Shown piece by piece: positions 51,863-61,200 of a DNA stretch of 64,000 nucleotides. Made by a program: the position numbers and the translations under genes. This DNA comes from CAVVFX01 sp963747535. Lineage in GTDB: Bacteria; Acidobacteriota; Terriglobia; Bryobacterales; Bryobacteraceae. Position 1 is the stretch's first letter. Each line of letters starts with the position of its first letter. The notes under the pieces are model-generated. The model was not told the DNA's origin and searched no databases. It saw nothing but the letters and a program-made list of their open reading frames with translations. The DNA lies in assembly GCA_963747535.1 (NCBI GenBank), contig CAVVFX010000002.1, positions 930,001-994,000 of the forward strand, read 5' to 3'.

Positions 51863-53311
51863 GTGTACTCCAGAAGGTGTATTGAAGCCGCATTCATTGC
51901 AGCATTTTGCGTCAACCAACTTCACGCCGCCTCCGCTATCGACGCCATGTGGATTCCGGGACCCGGCGAATCCGCGCCCACCATCGTGGTGATTGGCGGC
52001 CTCAAAGGCGCTGACGCCTCCAGTGCGGCGATCGGCAAGATCACCCAACAGAAGCGCCCCTTCAACCTTTACACCATCAGGCTGGCAAATCCCGAAGGAG
52101 CGGAACTCGTCTTCCCGCCCACCGGCACTGCATACCGGGAGAACGGACAGTCGCACTTCATCTGGCGATGGCTCGGACTGCACGCGCCGGACCTGGTCAT
52201 CGTAGCGGGCGACCAGGACTTCGGCTTGACCGACGCCCTGGCACAGAATCCGGTCGCCGGCGTAGGACGTATTCCGGCAATCCACGCGTCTGCGGCCAGA
52301 GACATCCTGCGCTCTGTCCCGAAGCAGATTGCCGTGTCAGAGGCGCACCTGGAGCGAGAACGGCGTCTGAGACGGACGCCGCACGAAGTGGCTGTGGAGC
52401 TTTCGCAATACTACGGACATGACTTCGATCAGCCAGTCTACATTCCGGCCATGGCTCTGATCAGCCGTGTTCGCTTGGGACAGCAGGCCGATGTGGAAGC
52501 GCTGGTGGCTCCGTATGTCGACGGCCGCAAGGACAGCCTGGCTAATCCGACCTCGAGCCATCTCGCCGGGCATCTGATCTTCGCTGAGTTGGCGCAGCGG
52601 ACCCACGACCAGCGCTATATCGATCGGGTTCGCGCGGCGGCAGATCTTGCGTTCACCGCGGCAGGCGAAATGAAAGATGCCATGCCGATGCACTCTGAAA
52701 TGAGCGACTCCGTCTTCATGGGTTGCCCGATTCTCTCGAGTGCCGGCGCCTTGACGGGGAAAGGAATTTATTTCGACATGGCGCTGCGGCATCTGCAGTT
52801 CATGCAGAAGCTGTGCCTTCGTCCCGATGGTCTGTACCGGCATTCACCGTTGAACGAAGCGGCGTGGGGACGAGGCAATGCCTTCCCTGCCCTGGGATTA
52901 TCGTGGACGCTGCTGAACATGCCCGAGAATCATCCCGGGCGTTTGATCATGCTGCAGAGCTTCCGGGATCATATGCATGCGCTCCTGAAGTTTCAGGATC
53001 CGGACGGGATGTGGCACGAGGTGATCGACCAGCCGGGCTCCTATCCCGAGTTCTCGGCGACGGCCATGATTGCAACCGCCATGCTGCGGGGAATGCGTCA
53101 CGGATGGCTGGATCCCTCGTATGAACCGCATGTGCAGGCTGCATGGCGCGGTCTTCTCGTGCGTATCGGTCCGGGAGGCTCCCTGGTGGATGTATGCGAG
53201 AGCACCGGCAAACAGAAGACGCTGGAAGATTATCTCAACCGCGCCGCGTCCCTCGGAAAGGACGCGCGCGGCGGCGGGATGGCCATGTTACTGGCCACTG
53301 AACTTCCCTGA
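51863..53311 (+). CDS. Exported GH88/GH105-like glycosidase with an extra N-terminal domain
   Basis: 482 aa from a GTG at 51863, signal peptide to ~residue 23. Residues ~170-482 form an (alpha/alpha)6 barrel of the unsaturated uronyl/rhamnogalacturonyl hydrolase type: RYIDRVRAAADLAFTAAGEM, NEAAWGRGNAFPALGLSWTL, GMWHEVIDQPGSYPEFSATA, MIATAMLRGMRHGWL. Such enzymes act after polysaccharide lyases on pectin-like oligosaccharides. Residues ~30-165 (TIVVIGGLKGADASSAAI, YTIRLANPEGAELVFPPTGT, DLVIVAGDQDFGLTDAL) look like a degenerate M14/AstE-type domain whose usual HG-x-E zinc motif is KGAD. A TAATAT lies 6 nt before the start, with no ribosome site. Confidence 0.85.
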   Translation: MYSRRCIEAAFIAAFCVNQLHAASAIDAMWIPGPGESAPTIVVIGGLKGADASSAAIGKITQQKRPFNLYTIRLANPEGAELVFPPTGTAYRENGQSHFIWRWLGLHAPDLVIVAGDQDFGLTDALAQNPVAGVGRIPAIHASAARDILRSVPKQIAVSEAHLERERRLRRTPHEVAVELSQYYGHDFDQPVYIPAMALISRVRLGQQADVEALVAPYVDGRKDSLANPTSSHLAGHLIFAELAQRTHDQRYIDRVRAAADLAFTAAGEMKDAMPMHSEMSDSVFMGCPILSSAGALTGKGIYFDMALRHLQFMQKLCLRPDGLYRHSPLNEAAWGRGNAFPALGLSWTLLNMPENHPGRLIMLQSFRDHMHALLKFQDPDGMWHEVIDQPGSYPEFSATAMIATAMLRGMRHGWLDPSYEPHVQAAWRGLLVRIGPGGSLVDVCESTGKQKTLEDYLNRAASLGKDARGGGMAMLLATELP

Positions 53312-53356
53312 CACAGCGCGCCTTCGACCTGCAACTACCTCTCCAGTCTGCGCGCT

Positions 53357-54937
53357 CTACGTCAGACTCCAGCCCTTCCGAAACGCCGGCCTGATCATCT
53401 TGTTGGCTTCGGCGTTGTTGGTCACGCGCATCTTCTCGCTGTCCCATTCCAGCTTGCCTTCGAAACGATACGCCAGAACTCCCAGCGTGATCCATTCCGT
53501 GAACGGCGCTGCGACGCTGAAATTGGAGCAGGCCGGGTCGCCCCCCTTGCAGGCACGGATCCAGTCGCGATAGTGTCCGGGAGAACGGGTCAGCAGCTCG
53601 GGCGGGAATTTGTAGTCCCTCATCCTTTCCACTGGCAACAGGCGGGTGTTCTCGCCGTACGTTCCCGTGGTGATAAAGCCCTTCTCGCCGACAAACAGAC
53701 TGCCGTTGCTCCCCGCGTTCGCGGCGCGATTGATCTGCGCTTCGCGGCGGGCTACGGCGTCGGTTGGTTGGGCTTCCTGCGTCTGGCGTTCTTCACGCTG
53801 CGCTGCCTGGGCCTTTGCCTCCTCCTGTTGTTCGAAGAAAGCCTTCGCGTTGAACACCTGGCCGATGACTCGCGGATCTTGCGCTGGAGCGGCCGGACGT
53901 TGTCCCTGCCCTTGGCCCCGCTGCTGCGGTCCGCCCATCCGTCGGCGTGGCAGATCGCCCAGAATTTCTCCCTGGGGAACGCCCGGGATATCCGGCTGTT
54001 CCTTCATCGCGTCGTACCAGAAAATCTTCACCGGCGGCATGTCCGCCCGGGCGGGGAAATCGAAGCGCAGAACGGATTTCGCCGGGAAGTAATACTGGCT
54101 CTTGCCTTCCTGTTTCAGACACTCGACGCTGGTCGGCGAACCAAGCTTCAGCGCCAGGTTCGGTGCACCCAGGATGTGACAGGCCATATCGCCCAGCGAG
54201 CCGCAGCCGAAGTCGAAGAAGCCGCGCCAGTTGAACGGCGCATACTTGTCGCTATACGGACGCGAGGCGGCGATGCCGAGCCACAGATCCCAATCCATCG
54301 TGGTCGGGACGGGCATCTCAGCCGGCAGATCAGGCAATCCCTGGGGCCAGATGGGACGGTTGGTCCATGCGTGGACTTCGGTCACGTTGCCGATTTCATC
54401 ATTCCAGATCATCTCGGCGCATTGGCGCGTGCCCTCGTTGGAGTAGCCCTGGTTCCCCATCTGCGTCGCGACCTTGTACTTCGCCGCAGCTTCCGACAAC
54501 CAGCGGCATTCCTGAATAGTATGGGCCAGGGGTTTCTGAACGTAGACATGCTTACCGCGTTCCATGGCCCAGGTGGCCGCGGTGGCATGCATAAAATCAG
54601 GGATGGTGACGATGACCGCGTCGACATTGTTGATTTCTTTGTCGAGCATCACCCGGAAATCTTTGTACTTCGGAACCTTGTCGTGCAGGTCGAACATCCT
54701 CTTGGAGTTCTTCTCGTCGACATCGCACAGCGCGACGATGTTCTCCGTCTCGGCGCACGCCGTAATATCACTGGCCGCTTTTCCGCCCGCCCCAATGGAG
54801 GCGATGTTCAATTTCTCGTTGGGCGATTTATAGCCGACCGCCTTGAGGGAGAGCTTGCTCCCGAAACCGCCGGTCGGGACAGCGCCCGCCAGTAAACTGC
54901 CGAAAAAGAAATGCCGTCTGGAAACGTTGTATGCCAT
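53357..54937 (-). CDS. Gfo/Idh/MocA-family oxidoreductase with Gln/Ala-rich insert
   Basis: 526 aa with a twin-Arg-like leader (NVSRRHFFFGSLLAGAVPTG). Rossmann domain: LNIASIGAGGKAASDITACA, IVALCDVDEKNSKRM, VDAVIVTIPDFMHATAATWA, GKHVYVQKPLAHTIQE (conserved EKP-like motif as QKP). C-terminal Gfo/Idh domain: NWRGFFDFGCGSLGDMACHI and PGHYRDWIRACKGGDPACSN. An unusual ~85-residue insert (about 330-415) is rich in Gln, Arg, Ala and Glu (PQQRGQGQGQRPAAPAQ, EEAKAQAAQREERQTQEAQ). NAD(P)-dependent sugar or polyol redox is the family role; the substrate is unknown. Convergent with the GH88/105-like gene. Confidence 0.92.
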   Translation of the reverse strand: MAYNVSRRHFFFGSLLAGAVPTGGFGSKLSLKAVGYKSPNEKLNIASIGAGGKAASDITACAETENIVALCDVDEKNSKRMFDLHDKVPKYKDFRVMLDKEINNVDAVIVTIPDFMHATAATWAMERGKHVYVQKPLAHTIQECRWLSEAAAKYKVATQMGNQGYSNEGTRQCAEMIWNDEIGNVTEVHAWTNRPIWPQGLPDLPAEMPVPTTMDWDLWLGIAASRPYSDKYAPFNWRGFFDFGCGSLGDMACHILGAPNLALKLGSPTSVECLKQEGKSQYYFPAKSVLRFDFPARADMPPVKIFWYDAMKEQPDIPGVPQGEILGDLPRRRMGGPQQRGQGQGQRPAAPAQDPRVIGQVFNAKAFFEQQEEAKAQAAQREERQTQEAQPTDAVARREAQINRAANAGSNGSLFVGEKGFITTGTYGENTRLLPVERMRDYKFPPELLTRSPGHYRDWIRACKGGDPACSNFSVAAPFTEWITLGVLAYRFEGKLEWDSEKMRVTNNAEANKMIRPAFRKGWSLT

Positions 54938-55030
54938 TTTTAAAACCTCGCCCCGCCGACCATGATTTTATACCATTTCCGCCATAGAGCCCTCGTTCGT
55001 CGGCTGCAGCTTGGCCATTTCAGCCAAACC

Positions 55031-55076
55031 GTGGCGCAGACCATCGCTTTTTGTAGTATGCGAGCTGCGTAGCAGT
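55031..55076 (+). repeat. Dispersed repeat, family A copy 4 (degenerate)
   Basis: GGCGCAGACCATCGCTTTTTGTAGTATGCG then AGCTGCGTAGCAGTC keeps the order core - loop - GCTGCG-AGCAG seen at 281-335, but the right arm has mutated and pairing is poor. Confidence 0.6.
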
Positions 55077-55161
55077 CTTGGCTTGCCCAATCAGCCGTCG
55101 GATAGCCGCCGTTGTATACTCCCCCTACGGCGCGAGAAGACTCTCCGCAGATATAGGGCTC

Positions 55162-55638
55162 TCAAGACACCATCGACGCTGTTTCCCGCGCTGCGAGTTG
55201 CGTCCTGAGCACCTCGCCCAGGAGGAAGATATCGGCGAGGACCGCACGCAGATGTATGGACGCGTTCAGGTTGTCGATCAATTGCGAACTGATCGCGGGT
55301 TGATCGAGCACCAGTTCCACGCAGGCGAGTGAATCCCGCGCGTCCCGGTCGAGGACCGCCAGAAATTCCAGGAGCCGCCCTCTTTCGAGCTTCTCCTCGC
55401 GCATCGCAGTCGCGCAGTTCCCCGCCAGGCCGGAGAGTGCGTTCACCGCTCCCTGGAGGAATTCCCGCAACTGCCGGCCGTTCTGGCTGCCCTGGTCTGT
55501 CGCGAGTCCCTGCGCGGCAAACGCCAGCATGAACTCGTAGCATTCTTCGATCGCTTCAAAACGCTCGAAAATATTCGTCGACCCTCCCCGCGCTCGGGAT
55601 TCGAGTCGTTTTTCATTGCTCATCCATGTACCGCTCAT
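55162..55638 (-). CDS. Helical protein of unknown function next to cytochrome P460
   Basis: 158 aa, no signal peptide, mostly amphipathic helix (FERFEAIEECYEFMLAFAAQ, LREFLQGAVNALSGLAGNCA, DRDARDSLACVELVLDQPAI, NASIHLRAVLADIFLLGEVL), consistent with a four-helix bundle. Six nt downstream of the P460-like stop on the same strand, with AGGTG before the ATG, so the two genes are probably co-transcribed. Family not recognised. A second frame across the same bases is Arg-rich and not protein-like. Confidence 0.7.
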   Translation of the reverse strand: MSGTWMSNEKRLESRARGGSTNIFERFEAIEECYEFMLAFAAQGLATDQGSQNGRQLREFLQGAVNALSGLAGNCATAMREEKLERGRLLEFLAVLDRDARDSLACVELVLDQPAISSQLIDNLNASIHLRAVLADIFLLGEVLRTQLAARETASMVS

Positions 55639-55644
55639 GCCGCT

Positions 55645-56199
55645 TCACCTATGCCCATAATCCGTGAAAACGTAATCTCTCGTCTTCACGCTCGTGTGGC
55701 ACGCGAACCCGCACTTGGCGTCGTTCCCCTGCGGAGGCTTGCCGGCCAAGGTGCCGGGCGTGAATGTATCGGATGCAGTGTCATAGTCGAACACGGCGTA
55801 TCCCCACCCGCCGCTGTCCGCGAACCTCTTGCTGTCCTTCACCATGAAATCGACGTCATGCTGGGTACCTGGCACCGTCGCTTTGGGGAACGTCTCCATC
55901 TTTTTCGGGTTCCAATGGATCTTCGCCATCTTGGCGCCGTCGGGGAAAGGCTTGCCGTTGCCGGGAACGCCGGCCTGGTAGGCCTTGATCATCAGAGGAT
56001 TAGCGAGGACCGCAGCAATAAGGGGTCCATCCTGACTGATGGAGACAATCTGCCAGGCCTCGTATCCTCTGAACTCAGAGAAAGAGAGCCCATTCGGCAC
56101 TTTCACGGTGTACTTATCCTGGGCAGCCACGGCCAGCGCCGCCAGAACACAGAGAGATGCTCCAAGGAATGCGATTACCCCGATACTTTTGCGTTTCAT
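55645..56199 (-). CDS. Exported cytochrome P460-like protein
   Basis: 184 aa from ATG 56199 (AAAGGAGAT upstream, a strong site); the frame is open 19 codons further. Signal peptide to ~residue 27 (IGVIAFLGASLCVLAALAVA). The P460 family pattern is visible: FSEFRGYEAWQIVSISQDG, VLANPLMIKAYQAG, FPDGAKMAKIHWNPKK, DVDFMVKDSKRFADSGGWGY, AVFDYD, and C-terminal CGFACHTSVKTRDYVFTDYG. The heme-binding site reads C163-G-F-A-C167-H168, i.e. CX3CH rather than CX2CH. P460 enzymes oxidise hydroxylamine or handle NO; many homologues are uncharacterised. Confidence 0.88.
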   Translation of the reverse strand: MKRKSIGVIAFLGASLCVLAALAVAAQDKYTVKVPNGLSFSEFRGYEAWQIVSISQDGPLIAAVLANPLMIKAYQAGVPGNGKPFPDGAKMAKIHWNPKKMETFPKATVPGTQHDVDFMVKDSKRFADSGGWGYAVFDYDTASDTFTPGTLAGKPPQGNDAKCGFACHTSVKTRDYVFTDYGHR

Positions 56200-56504
56200 C
56201 CTAATCTCCTTTGTTGAACCTAGCTCACTCACGTTACTTATGGCGTGAATCATCACGTCCTACTCGTTTCATTGCGGCGTACCCCTGTTCTTGTCGCGCT
56301 GTCCGGTGTCAACGGAGGGTGAGCGGTGCCATACGCTTCACGATTTGCAACTTTCCCGCCAACCTGGATTCTGACGTTATGCGATTGAAGTGAAACCGTT
56401 TGTGAAGCGCTTGGCGCGCGATATCGTTTCCGAGCTGTCGAAACGCGGTCGAATTGACAGTTGAGTACCCAGAAGTGTCGGTTGGCCGACACGAGCATTC
56501 GCTA
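56200..56504. other. Gene-free spacer before family B element
   Basis: Contains the P460-gene upstream region. No frame with protein character. Nothing recognisable apart from the ribosome site of the P460 gene at its left end. Confidence 0.5.
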
Positions 56505-56633
56505 GCAGCCTGTGGCAGGAGTCGACGCTGGCCAAGGGCCCTCTCGACAAGGCTGCAATCAGTTGATTCTTCGTTGTGGAGTAGGCGTTTTCGCCTGCTC
56601 TCGCGCGCTGGAGAGGCTTCCGCCACAGACTGC
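56505..56633. mobile_element. MITE-like element, family B full copy (~129 bp)
   Basis: Imperfect 17-bp terminal inverted repeats: left GCAGCCTGTGGCAGGAG (56505-56521), right CTTCCGCCACAGACTGC (56617-56633), 14 of 17 pairing. The interior holds GGCGTTTTCGCC. The right part recurs inverted at 29085-29156 with about 90 percent identity by eye. It encodes nothing, so it would depend on a transposase elsewhere if mobile. Confidence 0.6.
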
Positions 56634-56795
56634 CAGGTCACGTAGCGATGCTCCCTGGTCGCCGGCGCTGACGCTGGCTACGGACCATGCGCTCCGCCAG
56701 TTGAAGGGCACCCGAGCGCAAGAGCTAATGACTTAGCGGCCGAAAGCCGACACACGCCCATCATTTGTCATCTGCCGAAGATTTGGCCTCTGATG

Positions 56796-58229
56796 TCATT
56801 GCCAGCCGCCGCCGAGCGCCTTATATAGCTGCACGACGCTGAGTAGTTCGTTCAGGCGGATTTGCGCCAGATCGAGCTCGGCCTGAAAAAGGTCGCGGTC
56901 CGCGTCAAGGGCATCGAGCTGCGTATCCACGCCGCCCTGGTACCGGATATACGCCAGCCGTTTGCGGTCCTGCAGCGCAAACACCAGGCGCTCCTCTTCC
57001 AATCGGCTCTCCCGCGTACGCTGGTGAGCAATTAGCGCGTTCGAAACCTCGGCGAAGGCCGTCTGAACGCTCTTCTGATACTGGACCAGAGCGCTTTCAC
57101 GCTCGGCTTCCGCCAGCTTGACGTTGGATTTGAGGCGTCCGCCGGCAAAGAGTGGCTGGCTGACCTGCGGCACGAAGCTCCACGTGCTGTGCGGTCCCGA
57201 AAACAAGCTGGTCAACTGAGTGCTCTGCCCACCCAGCAAGCCGCTCAAGCTCAGCTGAGGAAAATATGCCGCCTTGGCAACGCCGATGTTGGCATTCGCG
57301 GCAATCAGAGCCTGCTCGCCGGCACGGATGTCCGGACGGCGCTCGAGCAAAGCCGAAGGCAAACCCGCGGGAACCTCCGGAGGCAGTTCCTGCTCGAGGA
57401 AACTCCGGCCGCGCGTCACCTCTCCCGGATTTTCGCCCAGCAACAGATTGATCTGGTTTTCCTTCTGCTCGATCTGCTGCTGCAGCGTCGGGACGGTCTC
57501 GGCCGCGGTGCTGACCAGTTGTTCCGCCTGGCGAAGATCGAGCAACGTCGCGACGCCCCCTCCCTGGCGCTCCTGCGTCAGGCGAAGCGATTCGCGCCGG
57601 GTCTCCAGAGTGCGCTCGGAAATCTGCAGCTCATAGTCGAGCTGCAGCAGGTCGAAATAATTGGTCGCGACATCGCTCACCAGCGTGGTGACCACCGCCT
57701 TGCGGTTCTCCTCCGCATTGAGAAGATTGGCACGCGCAGCTTCCGTCGACCGGCGCAGCCGTCCCCAGATGTCGAGCTCGAAAGAGAGCAGGTTCAGCGA
57801 ACCCTCCCCCCAATTGCGATTCTGACTCGGGACGAAGCTCGCGGGCAGCGGGAGACTGCCGTCGCGAGAGAGCCGCGTGATTTCCAGATCTCCGCCAGCG
57901 CTGAGCTGAGGAAGTTGATTGGAGCGCGTGATGCCGAGATTCGCGCGAGCCTGCTCCACCCGCGCCACGGCATCGCGGAGATCGTAGTTGTCCTTGAGCG
58001 CCTTGTGAATCAGGTCCTGCAACTTTTCGTCTTTGAACACCTCGAACCATTTCTCATCGGCGAGTGACGCCACATCTGACGACGGCAACGGCTCCGGAGC
58101 CCGGAAGTTGGCGGGCACCGGCACCTTGGGCCGCACGTAATTCGGTCCCACGGTGCAACCGGTCAAGAAAACGGAAGCGACGAAAGCGGCGGTGGCGATA
58201 GTGACAGCGAGTAAGTATCTCATGATCAA
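56796..58229 (-). CDS. RND efflux outer-membrane lipoprotein (OprM/NodT type)
   Basis: 477 aa. Lipoprotein signal with lipobox FLTGC; then PNYVRPKVPVPANFRAP, the typical NodT-family start. Two OEP repeats form the TolC-like trimeric channel: ARVEQARANLGITRSNQLPQ, FELDIWGRLRRSTEAARANL, SERTLETRRESLRLTQERQ, RRPDIRAGEQALIAANANIG, FVPQVSQPLFAGGRLKSNVK, QLDALDADRDLFQAELDLAQ. It completes the tripartite pump with the MFP and inner-membrane pump encoded upstream; its start overlaps the pump stop by 4 bp (ATGA). Confidence 0.95.
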   Translation of the reverse strand: MIMRYLLAVTIATAAFVASVFLTGCTVGPNYVRPKVPVPANFRAPEPLPSSDVASLADEKWFEVFKDEKLQDLIHKALKDNYDLRDAVARVEQARANLGITRSNQLPQLSAGGDLEITRLSRDGSLPLPASFVPSQNRNWGEGSLNLLSFELDIWGRLRRSTEAARANLLNAEENRKAVVTTLVSDVATNYFDLLQLDYELQISERTLETRRESLRLTQERQGGGVATLLDLRQAEQLVSTAAETVPTLQQQIEQKENQINLLLGENPGEVTRGRSFLEQELPPEVPAGLPSALLERRPDIRAGEQALIAANANIGVAKAAYFPQLSLSGLLGGQSTQLTSLFSGPHSTWSFVPQVSQPLFAGGRLKSNVKLAEAERESALVQYQKSVQTAFAEVSNALIAHQRTRESRLEEERLVFALQDRKRLAYIRYQGGVDTQLDALDADRDLFQAELDLAQIRLNELLSVVQLYKALGGGWQ

Positions 58230-61200
58230 TCTCCTTGCACGGGGGCGGGAAGCATCTGCGGCTCCGCTTTGCGGGCTCCCGAAACTTTTTCAACAACGTA
58301 GAAAATGGCGGGGATAAAAAAGATGCCGATGGCGCTGGCCGCCAGCATGCCTCCGATCACCGTCGTGCCCATAATCTGGCGCCCCACCGAACCTGCCCCC
58401 GAAGCTGTCCACAGAGGCACGCAGCCCAGAATGAACGCGAAAGACGTCATCAGAATCGGCCGCAAACGAAGCCTGGCGCCTTCCAGCGCCGCATCGGCCA
58501 GGCGCATGCCGCTTTCGAATTTGTCCTTCGCGAACTCGACAATCAGGATGGCGTTCTTGGCCGCGAGGCCGATCAACATCACCAGTCCGATCTGCGAGTA
58601 AACATCGTTTTCGATCTGGATCATATAGGGAGGCAGGAACAACCCCATGAGCCAGCGGCGCAGCCACAACATCCCGAAAGCCCCGAAGATCGCGATGGGA
58701 GTGCTCAGCAACACGCTGAAGGGCAGCGTCCAGCTCTCATACAAGGCCGCCAGAATCAAGAACACGAACAGCAGCGAGAAAGAGAAGATCGCCCACACCG
58801 GCACGCCCTCCTGCGCCTTCTTTTCCTGATACGACATGCCCAGGTAGTCGTAGCCCATTTCGCGCGGCATGGTTTGGTCGAACGTCTCTTCGAGCGCTTT
58901 CATGGCCTGCGCGGAGCTGTACCCGGGCGCAGCCGCGCCGATAATCTGGGCCGAACGATACAGGTTGTAGCGCATGGTGAACTCGGGTCCGGGACGCGAT
59001 TCGAACTTGGTCAACGCCGAAAGCGGCACCATTTCGCCTTTGGAGTTGCGCACGTAGAACTGGTCGAGGTAATCCAGGTTCTTGCGGTATTCGCCTTCTG
59101 CCTCCACATATACCTGCCACTGCCGTCCGAAGCGGTTGAAGTAGTTCACGAACAATCCGCCCATATAAGCCTGGACAGTGCGATAAACATCACTGAGCGC
59201 GACCCCTTGTTTGAGCACCTTCTCTCGGTCCACGTCCAGAAATTGCTGCGGGACGCTGGGCAGGAACGTACTGACCAGGCCGGGCGCGATCTCCGGCCGC
59301 TTGGAAGCGGCAGCCGTAAACTTCTGCAGGTTGTCGGCGAGGAACTGCACATCTTTGCCCGCCCGGTCTTCCAACACGAAAGTGAATCCTCCCGACGTAC
59401 CGACGCCCGGAATCGCGGGCGGAGGAAAGCTCAAAGCGAATCCGTCGGGAAGCTTCGAAAGCTCCTGGTTAACGTGCTGGACGATCTGCTGATACTGAGT
59501 CTGGCGGCTGGTGCGCTCGCTCCAGGGATCCAGAGTCACGAAGAAAAAGCCGGTATAGCTGGTGCTGACGAAACTCAACAGGCTGAATCCGGCGACGCGC
59601 GTGGTGTACTTCACGCCGGGCGTATGCAGCAGAATCTGCTCCACCTTCTCCGACGCAGCCTCAGTACGCTCGAGCGACGAGGCGTTGGGAAGCTGCAAGT
59701 GCATAAACATATAGCCCTGGTCCTCGCCGGGCAGGAAGCTGGCCGGTACGCGGCTGCTCAAGAAAGCTGCGCCAGCCCCGGCGACAACGAGAATGGCAAT
59801 CGCGACCGCGCCTTTGCGAATGAGCACTCCGGACCAACGAAGATAGCCTTCGGTAGCGCGACCGAACAGCCGGTTGAAGCCGTCGAAGAATCGCTGCAGC
59901 CAGCTATTCTTCTTTGACTTGTGCGAACGGGGCTTGAGTAGTAAAGCCGCGAGCGCAGGACTCAGCGTCAGCGCATTGAATGCCGACAGAATCACCGAAA
60001 TCGCGATAGTCACCGCGAACTGCTGATACAAGCGCCCGGTGATGCCAGGGATGAAAGCAGTCGGCACGAACACCGCGGACAGCACCAGAGCAATGCCGAT
60101 GACAGGACCCGAAATCTCCTCCATCGCTTTGATCGCGGCGGATTTCGCATCCATCCCCTCCTCAATGTGGCGTTCGACGGCTTCTACCACCACGATGGCG
60201 TCATCGACCACGAGCCCGATTGCCAGTACGAGACCGAACAAAGAAAGCGTATTGATCGAAAACCCGAACACCGGAAACATAACGAACGTGCCGATGAGCG
60301 ATACCGGAACCGCGAGCAGCGGAATCAGAGTGGCGCGCCAGCCCTGAAGGAAGACGTACACGACGATAGTCACCAGCGCAATAGCGATCAGAATCGTGAC
60401 CACGATATCCTTCATGCCTTCGGTCACCGATTCCGTGGTATCGAGCGAAACAACGTACTCGACATCATTCGGAAACCGCTTGCGCGCCTCTTCCATCACT
60501 TTGCGGACGCCGCGCGCAGCGTCCACCGCGTTGCTGCCCGGAAGCTGATAGACGGCGATGATCGCGCCAGGCTTGCCGTTGATGCGGCCATCCAGAGTGT
60601 AGTCCCGGCTCCCGAGTTCGATGCGCGCGACGTCGCGCACCCGGACGATGCCTCCATCCGGCAATTCGCGAACGATGATGTCGCCGAACTCTTCGGGAGA
60701 AGTCAGCCGGCCTTGCGCCCGCACGGAATAGGTGTACTCCTGGCCTTTTGGAGACGGCGAGCCGCCAACCTGTCCAGCCGGGTTGACGGTATTCTGCGAC
60801 TGGATGGCATTGACCACGTCCGTCACAGTGATACCGAGCTTCGAAAGCTGATCCGGCTTGATCCACAGACGCATGGCATACTGACCCGCGCCGAACACCT
60901 GTACATTGCCGATTCCGGGAACGCGCGTCAACTGGTCATTCAGGTTGATATAGGAATAGTTGGCGAGGAACTTGCCGTCGTAAGTGCCTTTCGGCGAGTA
61001 GAGTCCCATCACCATGAGCGGCGCGGTGACGGACTTCTGCACCGTGACGCCGAAATTGGTGACGTCCTGCGGCAGTTGCGACGCTGCCTGGGTCTCGCGC
61101 AACTGGGTCAGCATCAGGTCGGTGTTGGGATCAGTCTTGACGTCGAAATCCACGATCATGGTCATCTGCCCGTTGCCGGCCGCATTCAGCGAGTACATGT

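Noticed and set aside
58235..59917. 560-codon plus-strand frame across the RND pump
   Set aside because: His/Gln/Arg-rich shadow of a full-length, well-conserved pump gene on the other strand.
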